A stretch of DNA of 6,559 nt, from contig JAJZQK010000198.1 of the NCBI GenBank assembly GCA_021847625.1, forward strand, positions 1-6,559, read 5' to 3'. A model generated the notes under the pieces. It was given only the letters and a program-made list of their open reading frames with translations. It was not told the DNA's origin and searched no databases. The first letter of the stretch is position 1. Each line of letters opens with the position of its first letter. Position numbers and translations under genes: made by a program. This DNA is from Chloroflexota bacterium. GTDB lineage: Bacteria; Chloroflexota; FW602-bin22; JAMCYS01. Positions 1-4,791 of the stretch are shown here, in pieces.

Positions 1-1
1 C

Positions 2-577
2 TGGGCGTATTTCAAGGACCTGGAAGGCAAGATCGGTTACGATCTGGACAAGGCCAAGGCGCTGCTGAAGGAGGCCGGGCTGGGCAATGGCGTCAACACG
101 GACATCATCACCTCTACCATGAGGGGCCCCGGCAACAGCGAACTTGCTCAGATCCTACAGGCGGACCTCAAGAAGATCGGCGTCAACGCGACGATAAACG
201 ATGTCGACACGACCGTGTTTCAGAACCTGATGGGCAAGGGCGATATCCGCCTCATGATCCACGGTTATGCCCGCACAAACCGCGATCCACTTACCCTCGT
301 CACCGGCGCCAAGCCGTGGCTCACCGAGAAAGAAGGCGGTATGAGCCACTTCGAGTCGGTCGAGTACGACCAGCTGCGGCGTGATCTGCAGACGACCATT
401 GAGCAGAGCAAGCGGCTGGCGCTATGCCGAAGCATCCAGGAGATGATGCTGGACGAGTGCTTCTGCAACCCCGTGTGCGAGTCTCCCAGCTTCTGGGTGT
501 ACGCCAGCCGCGTGAAGGGCCTGAACTTCAGCAAGGAGAACTCAATGTTCGCCGGCGAGGTTTGGTTGGAAGGGTAG
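2..577 (+). CDS. ABC transporter substrate-binding protein, family 5 (C-terminal part)
   Basis: The reading frame is open from base 2 and ends at TAG 575-577, giving about 191 residues. The real start lies upstream of the window. The piece begins with WAYFKDLEGKIGYDLDKAKA and then LLKEAG, the segment typical of the late second lobe of DppA/OppA-type (SBP_bac_5) binding proteins. It continues with LQADLKKIGVNATI and a terminal block, YDQLRRDL...RSIQEMMLDE...VKGLNFS...VWLEG, which is the usual C-terminal helix and strand pattern. Full members have about 500-600 residues, so roughly the last third is present. By family knowledge it would bind a peptide, opine or other small solute in the periplasm or at the cell surface and deliver it to a permease/ATPase pair, neither of which is in the window. 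The cysteine-rich stretch DECFCNPVCES is unusual for this family. The ligand cannot be inferred. The identification is firm at family level. Confidence 0.9.
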   Translation, partial: WAYFKDLEGKIGYDLDKAKALLKEAGLGNGVNTDIITSTMRGPGNSELAQILQADLKKIGVNATINDVDTTVFQNLMGKGDIRLMIHGYARTNRDPLTLVTGAKPWLTEKEGGMSHFESVEYDQLRRDLQTTIEQSKRLALCRSIQEMMLDECFCNPVCESPSFWVYASRVKGLNFSKENSMFAGEVWLEG

Positions 578-597
578 CGGGCCAATCAAGCCCGCTA
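575..597. terminator. Hairpin overlapping the stop codon of the binding-protein gene
   Basis: TAGCGGGC (575-582) and GCCCGCTA (590-597) form a perfect 8-bp stem around a 7-base loop (CAATCAA). The left arm begins with the TAG stop codon itself. Its position at the gene end suggests a transcription terminator or a 3' mRNA-stabilising hairpin. No T-run follows, so a canonical intrinsic terminator is not supported. Confidence 0.5.
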
Positions 598-600
598 CGC

Positions 601-678
601 CGCATAGCTCTCGGCAATCGGCGGTCTGCCAACTCGGATCCGGACGGGTGATGTCTGCTCCGATCCGGGAGCTATGCG
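601..678. repeat. Branched inverted repeat with a 10-bp outer stem
   Basis: CGCATAGCTC (601-610) pairs perfectly with GAGCTATGCG (669-678). Inside it, CGGATC (634-639) pairs with GATCCG (662-667), and GGCA (613-616) can pair with TGCC (627-630). The predicted fold is therefore a three-way junction of about 78 bases. It lies between the binding-protein gene and the SDR remnant and is not coding. It could be a bidirectional terminator, a remnant recombination or element end, or an uncharacterised palindromic repeat. No second copy is seen in the window. Confidence 0.5.
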
Positions 679-736
679 ACTGACTAGCAGGACGACAGGG
701 AACACCACCTTCGACCCAGGTAATGGAGGTGTGACT

Positions 737-997
737 ATGGCAGCTGGGGCCGTCCCAGGACTCTCAGGCAAGGTCGCTTTGGTAACAGGAGCCGGAGCCA
801 AGGGCGGAAACGGCCACGCCATCGCTCTCGCGCTGGCGTGGGCCGGGGCTGACCTACTCGTCAGCGACACAGACCTGGCCGGAGTCGAACAGACAGTTCG
901 AGAGGTGGAGGCACTTGACCGGCGCTGTGTCCATTGCCTCGCCGACAACGGCCGGCACGAAGGTAGTGCGGTCAGAACTCTGTTCAGAACTCTCTAA
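737..997 (+). pseudogene. Short-chain dehydrogenase/reductase (SDR), N-terminal fragment
   Basis: The start ATG at 737 is chosen because GGAGG (725-729) sits 7 bases upstream. An in-frame ATG at 674 falls inside the inverted repeat and has no such site. The product has 86 residues. Residues 8-34 carry the SDR Rossmann opening: GLSGKVALVTGAGAKGGNG, then a helix HAIALALAWAGA. LLVSD follows at residues 40-44, and the Asp at the end of strand 2 suggests an NAD(H) preference. Recognisable homology continues to about CLAD (residues 67-70, near base 946). After that the sequence is foreign and stops at TAA 995-997. Family members have about 250 residues; the NAG motif and the catalytic Ser and YxxxK are missing, so the product cannot be an active oxidoreductase. 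A matching SDR C-terminal piece lies at 1542-1825, beyond the cupin gene. The ribosome binding site is still good, so a short peptide could be translated. Confidence 0.8.
972..995 (+). repeat. Tandem 12-base direct repeat
   Basis: TCAGAACTCTGT (972-983) is followed directly by TCAGAACTCTCT (984-995), a match of 11 of 12 bases. It lies at the end of the truncated SDR frame, immediately before the ribosome binding site of the cupin gene. It could be a slippage product at the rearrangement joint or a binding site for a regulator of the cupin gene. Two copies are too few to decide. Confidence 0.55.
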
Positions 998-1007
998 GGA
1001 GCAGAAG

Positions 1008-1469
1008 ATGACAACCAAGGACCTGATCGTGCGTGTCGAGGAGCTTGATATCTTCGCGACCCCCAAGACTGAAGGCGTCTACGAGTCCCAGAGCATCATC
1101 GACCGCAATATCGTGGGCTCCCAGGACCTAAACGTGAACCGGGGTGTTCTGAAAGTCGGCCAGCGACTTCACGGTGGGAGCCATCCGGTTGGCTCGGACG
1201 AGTGCTACTACGTACTGCGAGGCAAAGCGCGGTTGGCTCTGGGGGGTGACTACGAGACCGGCGATGGAGCAAAGGTCCACGAGATTGGGCCCGATACGGC
1301 CATCTTCATCCCCGGCGGCACGTTCCACGCGCTCGACAACCCCTATGACGAGGACTTGGTGATTCTGACTATCTGGCCGCATCACCCCAAACCAGGCGAT
1401 AACAGCATCTACGACGAACGGATTGCCGCCTGGGGCACGTCCTTCCGCAAGAAGGCATCGCCCGCGTAG
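1008..1469 (+). CDS. Cupin domain protein (cupin 1)
   Basis: The start ATG at 1008 is preceded by AAGGAG (996-1001) at 6 bases spacing. The stop is TAG 1467-1469 and the product has 153 residues, a normal length for a single-domain cupin. The conserved cupin motif 1 is present in degenerate form around residues 51-72 (GQRLHGGSHPVGSDE, then CYYVLRG), with His59 and Glu65 as likely metal ligands; the first His of the usual HxH is Gly57. Motif 2 is complete at residues 102-111 (PGGTFHALDN), with His107 as the third ligand. There is no signal peptide or membrane segment, so it is cytosolic. Small cupins of this type bind a divalent metal and act as isomerases, dioxygenases or other enzymes on sugars, lactones or hydroxy-acids; which one cannot be told. 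The gene sits between two SDR fragments, and a frameshifted paralogue with about 60% identity by eye lies at 3713-4167. No intrinsic terminator follows. Confidence 0.88.
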   Translation: MTTKDLIVRVEELDIFATPKTEGVYESQSIIDRNIVGSQDLNVNRGVLKVGQRLHGGSHPVGSDECYYVLRGKARLALGGDYETGDGAKVHEIGPDTAIFIPGGTFHALDNPYDEDLVILTIWPHHPKPGDNSIYDERIAAWGTSFRKKASPA

Positions 1470-1541
1470 AGCCGGCTATCAAGGTCAGAGAGCCAGAGCG
1501 ACTTTGCACTTGAGAGCCATTGCTTACCGCCTAGATTTCGA

Positions 1542-1825
1542 TCCCGCGCTGCTTCGCGCAGCTCTCGGCCAGTACAAGGCCCGTGGGGAGTGCGATCTGT
1601 AGCCCCTGGGCCGGTCCTGGAGGCCAGCTTCCACGAGGGCATCCCCATCGGCCGCATCGGGCAACCGGGGACGTGGCCGGCGAGGTGGCGTTTCTTTGCT
1701 CGAACCAGACGGACTACGTTACTGGCTCCGTCATCGTGGTGGACGGGGGCACCGCCTGTCGGATGTTTCTGGGGCCAGATCTCGTGATAATGCTGGCCGA
1801 TGCTGATCCCGGGGACGACAGCTAG
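1542..1825 (+). pseudogene. Short-chain dehydrogenase/reductase (SDR), C-terminal fragment, frameshifted
   Basis: Several SDR C-terminal signatures appear in different frames. LLRAALGQY is read in the frame of base 1540. GPWGVRSVAPGPVLEASF and then HEGIPIGRIGQPG are read in the frame of 1578. DVAGEVAFLCSNQTDYVTG and then SVIVVDGGTACRM are read in the frame of 1583. The last two match the conserved SDR end (PG...GRxGxPxDVA...FL.S..YVTG..VVDGG). The switch lies at the four-G run 1667-1670, where one extra G would rejoin the frames. Another shift is likely near 1574-1577. The piece starts just after the position where the catalytic YxxxK would be, and the frame ends at TAG 1823-1825. With the fragment at 737-997 it would account for the two ends of one SDR lacking about 95 central residues. 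It cannot make an active enzyme. Whether the two pieces come from the same gene is inference. Confidence 0.8.
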
Positions 1826-1899
1826 CGCTGCCAGCGCCTCGCCGTGGTGGCGAGCAGGCGACGACCTAGTTCTATCTCGGTGTCTGGAGGAGCACACCA

Positions 1900-2898
1900 A
1901 TGCCACACAAGGTCCTGATCACATCTCTGAGCTTCTTCCGCTACCCAGGCCGGCACCTCGAGCTGCTGCAAGAGTCCGGCTGCGAGGTGATTGACAGTCA
2001 CGCCCAGCGTCCACTCAGTCAGTCGGAAATGATCAAGCTCGTCGCCGACGTGGACGCGATCATTGCCGGCGGTGACTGCCTCAACGCGGCGGTGATTGCC
2101 GCAGCGCCCAGGCTGAAGGTGATCTCCCGGCAGGGCGTTGGCTACGATGCGGTTGATGTGGCGGCCGCAACCCGTGCTGGCGTGGTGGTAACGACGACTC
2201 CCGGCGCCAACCACGTTACTGTCGCAGAGCTGGCCCTGGGGCTGATGATAGCCTTGGCGCGTCAGCTGCAGCGGCAGATGCCGATCGCCAAGGCCGGCCT
2301 GTGGGACCGCCTCCCGGGGATCGAGCTGGCCGGCAAGACGCTCGGGATCGTGGGCCTCGGGCGCATCGGCAAGGCCTTGGCCACCAGAGCCAAGGCGATG
2401 GAGATAGAAGTCGTTGCCTATGACGTGCTGCGGGATCGCCTGTTCGCTGATCAGCACAGCATCCGCTACCTCCAATTCAATGACCTGTTGATCCGGTCGG
2501 ATTTCGTGTCTCTCCACGCTCCCGCGTCTCCTGGGACGCCACCTATGATCGGCGAGAATGAGATCCGGCTCATGAAGCCGACCGCCTTCCTGGTCAACAC
2601 AGCGCGAGGCTCCCTCGTGGACGAGAACGCGCTCTATCTCGCGCTTAAGGAGGACCGACTCGCGGGAGCGGCTCTGGACTGCTGGCAGAGGGAGCCACCG
2701 GCGCCAGGGGGTCTGTTGGCTCTAGACAAGGTGCTGCCGACCCCACATGTCGGTGGCATGACCCACGAGGCCTCGGTCAGAGGGGCAATCGGGGCAGCGG
2801 AGAACACTTTGCAGGTCTTGCGCGGGGAGCGCTGCTCAGACGCGGTGAACCCGGACGTGTACGAGCTGGCGTCGGCACGGGCGCGAGCCTCCGGCTAG
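1900..2898 (+). CDS. D-2-hydroxyacid dehydrogenase (NAD-dependent, phosphoglycerate-dehydrogenase-like)
   Basis: The start ATG at 1900 has GGAGGA (1886-1891) 8 bases upstream. The product has 332 residues, the normal length for the family. The split catalytic domain is at residues 1-100 and about 290-332, with the GVGYDAVD substrate-loop segment at 79-86. The NAD-binding domain carries GLGRIG at 152-157 and Asp175 at the end of the next strand, which indicates NAD rather than NADP. The catalytic triad is in place: Arg236 in NTARGSLVDE, Glu265 in CWQREPP, and His283 in TPHVGG. These enzymes reversibly reduce 2-keto acids to D-2-hydroxy acids. The sequence lacks the C-terminal regulatory ACT domain of long SerA proteins, so a catabolic hydroxy-acid or glyoxylate-type role is at least as likely as serine synthesis. 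The VOC gene follows after 24 bases, so the two probably form an operon. The gene is clean, with no frameshift. Confidence 0.93.
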   Translation: MPHKVLITSLSFFRYPGRHLELLQESGCEVIDSHAQRPLSQSEMIKLVADVDAIIAGGDCLNAAVIAAAPRLKVISRQGVGYDAVDVAAATRAGVVVTTTPGANHVTVAELALGLMIALARQLQRQMPIAKAGLWDRLPGIELAGKTLGIVGLGRIGKALATRAKAMEIEVVAYDVLRDRLFADQHSIRYLQFNDLLIRSDFVSLHAPASPGTPPMIGENEIRLMKPTAFLVNTARGSLVDENALYLALKEDRLAGAALDCWQREPPAPGGLLALDKVLPTPHVGGMTHEASVRGAIGAAENTLQVLRGERCSDAVNPDVYELASARARASG

Positions 2899-2922
2899 GG
2901 CGCGGCAAGTGAGAGGAGCGAG

Positions 2923-3444
2923 ATGGCCGAACACCAGCAAGCGATACCGAAGGCCAGGTTTGCCGAGACAAACCGGATCTGCGCTATCGTGCGCGACGCG
3001 CGGGCGGCGATGCGCGCCTACTGGGAAACGGCGGGCATCGGGCCCTGGCGACTGTGCACCGTCAGCAGCGAGGAATACGAGCAGGCCAGCTGTCGCGGTG
3101 GGCCCGGGCGCTTCACGTTCCTGACGGCCTTGGCCTACCTGGGCAACGTCCAGTTCGAGCTGATTCAGCCGCTGCAAGGAAACTCCATCTACAGCGATTT
3201 TCTGGCCCAGCACGGCGAAGGCATTCAGCACCTGGCTACGCGCGTGCCGGACCTAGGCAAGGCAATCGACGAGGCCTCCGCCAACGGTCTGACGGTGATC
3301 CAAGCGGGGTTGCATCGCCGGGGGCGACCCAGGGGTGGTGGCTTTGCCTACCTTGGCACCGAGGACCCGCTCCACGTCACCCTCGAGTTCATCGGCCCCG
3401 CGGTGGGGCCGCCACCGCGCGAGCCAGAGGAGGTGTATCCCTAA
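2923..3444 (+). CDS. VOC family (glyoxalase/epimerase-fold) protein
   Basis: The start ATG at 2923 follows AGGAG (2914-2918) at 4 bases spacing, 24 bases after the hydroxyacid dehydrogenase stop. The product has 173 residues. Two beta-alpha-beta-beta-beta modules typical of the vicinal oxygen chelate fold are visible. The first opens with NRICAIVRDARAAMRAYWE and GIGPW (residues 17-42) and includes FELIQP (78-83). The second opens with HGEGIQHLATRVPDL (97-111) and ends with HVTLEFIGP (151-159). Glu79, His103 and Glu155 sit at usual metal-ligand positions. Where many members have His or Gln in the first strand, this protein has Asn17-Arg18, so its metal site may differ. The sequence resembles the methylmalonyl-CoA epimerase-like/Glyoxalase_4 group, but the substrate is unknown. 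The Pro-rich tail (VGPPPREPEEVYP) is common in this group. Co-transcription with the upstream dehydrogenase suggests a shared catabolic pathway. Confidence 0.88.
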   Translation: MAEHQQAIPKARFAETNRICAIVRDARAAMRAYWETAGIGPWRLCTVSSEEYEQASCRGGPGRFTFLTALAYLGNVQFELIQPLQGNSIYSDFLAQHGEGIQHLATRVPDLGKAIDEASANGLTVIQAGLHRRGRPRGGGFAYLGTEDPLHVTLEFIGPAVGPPPREPEEVYP

Positions 3445-3613
3445 CGCTGCGATTGAGGTCGCGCCAGCTCGGAGCGGGCCCGCGAGGGCCTTGCGCGGAC
3501 ACCGCTGGTCGACCGCGGGCGGACCCTATCCTTGTCCGGGCGTGATGGAATGAGCGTCGACTGCTTTGCTGGTTGGTGAGTTGCACTGCTGTCGAGGATC
3601 GACTATCCAGAAG

Positions 3614-3654
3614 CCTGCCCCGAGCGGGTGCGAATGATCGGCGGGCGGGGCAGG
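3614..3654. terminator. Inverted repeat, possible terminator after the VOC gene
   Basis: CCTGCCCCG (3614-3622) pairs perfectly with CGGGGCAGG (3646-3654), a 9-bp GC-rich stem with a 23-base loop. No T-run follows, so a classical intrinsic terminator is not shown. It lies 170 bases past the VOC stop codon and 59 bases before the second cupin start. Confidence 0.45.
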
Positions 3655-3663
3655 AACCTGGGT

Positions 3664-3684
3664 CCGCATCGGTGCGGTGGCACC
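3664..3684 (+). promoter_or_regulatory. Two mutually exclusive short hairpins before cupin 2
   Basis: CCGCA (3664-3668) pairs with TGCGG (3673-3677) around the tetraloop TCGG. GGTGC (3671-3675) can instead pair with GCACC (3680-3684) around GGTG. Because the arms overlap, only one can form at a time, as in a small attenuator. The sequence is GC-rich and the stems are only 5 bp, so chance is a serious alternative. Confidence 0.25.
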
Positions 3685-3712
3685 GGCGTGGGCGAGCACG
3701 CTAAGGGTGAGT

Positions 3713-4167
3713 ATGTCAGGAATAGATGACTTGGTCGTAAGAGTTGACGAGATGGAGCCCTTCGCCTTGCCTCAGGGCGATCCGGTCTACGTTTCGCGCA
3801 GTGTCTTTGCCGTGGAAGGGTTCACTCTAGCGACCTGACGATGAATCACGGTACGGTGAAGGCTGGAAGGCCGCTCAGAGGAGGCAGTCACCCTGCCGGC
3901 TGCAACGAGGGCTACTACGCCCTCCGCGGGCGGGCGCTGCTCACGCTCGGAGGAGACCCAGAGACGGGAGAGGGCGGGACGACCTACGAGATCGATCCAG
4001 GAACCGCCATCTACATACCGGGTGGGACTTTTCACAGGCTGAACAATCCCTACGATGAGGACTTCGAGCTGTTGACCATCTGGCCCCAGATACCTCCTCC
4101 TGGCGCCAATGGGGTCTACGACCAGAGGAGGAAAGCGTGGGGCACGGACTTCCGCAAGAACGTGTCG
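3713..4167 (+). pseudogene. Cupin domain protein (cupin 2), frameshifted paralogue of cupin 1
   Basis: The ATG at 3713 is preceded by AAGGG (3703-3707) at 5 bases. The first frame reads MSGIDDLVVRVDEMEPFALP...YVSRSVFAVE, matching the N-terminus of cupin 1 (MTTKDLIVRVEELDIFATP...YESQSI), but stops at TGA 3836-3838. The rest of the cupin is in another frame: RVHSSDLTMNHGTVKAG, then LRGGSHPAGCNEGYYALRG (motif 1), then IPGGTFHRLNNPYDED (motif 2), ending in AWGTDFRKN near 4161. The switch is between about 3808 and 3820, and a single-base change would rejoin the frames. Both cupin motifs and their metal-ligand His and Glu residues are kept. An ATG at 3841 could in principle restart translation, but it would lose the first 40 or so residues. 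The normal stop is missing: the frame runs on into foreign sequence to 4419 because the gene is joined to the lactonase fragment. It is probably non-functional. Confidence 0.82.
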
Positions 4168-4637
4168 ACCACGCATGAATGTGGCGCCATTCCCAAGAGC
4201 TCGGTTCATCGTCCAGCGGGCCGAACTGTGCTTCGCCGTAGCACCGCTGCCGATCCACTATCGCCAGTACGGCGGATTCGCCCACGGCACTCACGCGTTC
4301 CTGCCGGCCGGTGTCACAATCGACGTGATGGATGGCGACCGTTCAGTGGCGAAAGGGGTGTCGGTGGCGCTGCTGCCCGGCCACATGCCTGGCATTCAGG
4401 GGGGCAGAGTAGAGCCTGAGGATGGTACGTACCAGATTGCGAGCGACAACGTCCCGCTCTACGTCAACTGGCAGGGCGAACCGCCCAGTCTGGCACACAT
4501 TCCCAGTTCTCTGCACGTAGACTTCGAGGCTTAACTTCTCTTCCTTCGCCAGGATGGAGTGCCTGGCGGACTACGTTCTACCTGGCCACGATATGCCAGT
4601 GCTGGCGAGTCCGGCGTATCCCGCTCGTTTAGGGTAG
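4167..4637 (+). pseudogene. Metallo-beta-lactamase-fold, N-acyl homoserine lactonase-like protein, 5'-deleted and frameshifted
   Basis: From about 4178 the frame reads NVAPFPRARFIVQRAEL, which in this family directly follows the HxHxDH zinc motif. Only GAC CAC (4167-4172, Asp-His) might remain of that motif, in a third frame; everything before it is replaced by the cupin end. Further on are GVSVALLPGHMPGIQGG (PGH at 4376-4384, a zinc His; the usual second His of PGHxPGH is Ile), then IASDNVPLY with the bridging Asp. The frame closes at TAA 4532-4534. A different frame then gives LNFSSFARMECLADYVLPGHD and MPVLASPAYPARLG, ending at TAG 4635-4637. PGHD (4581-4592) is the conserved C-terminal zinc His motif, so the gene originally ran through with one frameshift near 4527-4535. 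Intact relatives have about 250 residues and hydrolyse lactone rings. Without the HxHxDH half this copy should be inactive. Confidence 0.8.
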
Positions 4638-4776
4638 GGGCCAGGCGGAAGAGGAAGCGAGCAACCGGATTCGGGTGCGAGGTCCGGGGCCGTCTCCCAG
4701 GCAAGGGCACGAGCCTACCTGACCTGATTGGCACTGATAGATATGAATCGGCCGCGTCAACAGCGGCGTGGAGAAT

Positions 4777-4781
4777 GGAGG
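4777..4781 (+). promoter_or_regulatory. Ribosome binding site deciding the alcohol dehydrogenase start
   Basis: GGAGG lies 10 bases before ATG 4792. It falls inside the reading frame that would begin at GTG 4768, which has no comparable site upstream. The ATG is therefore preferred. Confidence 0.65.
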
Positions 4782-4791
4782 TTCAGCGTCT

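Larger units (their letters stand above)
3445..3712. other. Non-coding interval with several dyad symmetries
   Basis: No convincing protein similarity is seen on either strand. The interval holds the palindrome GCGGGCCCGC (3475-3484), GGTCGACC (3508-3515) and the hairpins annotated separately at 3614-3684. A very weak promoter-like pair, TTGCAC (3581-3586) and TATCCA (3604-3609) with a 17-base spacer, matches consensus at only 3 of 6 bases in each box. The interval separates the dehydrogenase-VOC pair from the second cupin and probably holds the end of one transcription unit and the start of another. Confidence 0.5.

Noticed and set aside
1548..1562. Hairpin GCTGC-TTCGC-GCAGC after cupin 1 as a terminator
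   Set aside because: The stem is only 5 bp, there is no T-run, and it falls inside SDR remnant coding text.
1822..2517. A 231-codon open frame on the - strand
   Set aside because: It lies antisense to the well-supported 2-hydroxyacid dehydrogenase, its translation shows no recognisable family, and it is typical of long shadow frames in GC-rich DNA.
3054..3545. A 163-codon + strand frame overlapping the VOC gene
   Set aside because: It is an out-of-frame shadow of the VOC coding sequence, rich in Arg and Gly, with no domain.
3581..3609. Sigma-70-like promoter TTGCAC-17-TATCCA before cupin 2
   Set aside because: Each hexamer has only 3 of 6 consensus bases, so it is too weak to annotate.
3678..3693. 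Sigma-54-like motif TGGCAC-N5-TGGGC
   Set aside because: The -24 box fits, but the -12 box lacks the needed GC at the right place, and the match is expected by chance in this composition.
3805..3825. Programmed ribosomal frameshift in cupin 2
   Set aside because: The sequence around GTG GAA GGG TTC is not a slippery heptamer, the intact paralogue needs no shift, and the gene end is also destroyed. Decay or a sequencing indel is simpler.
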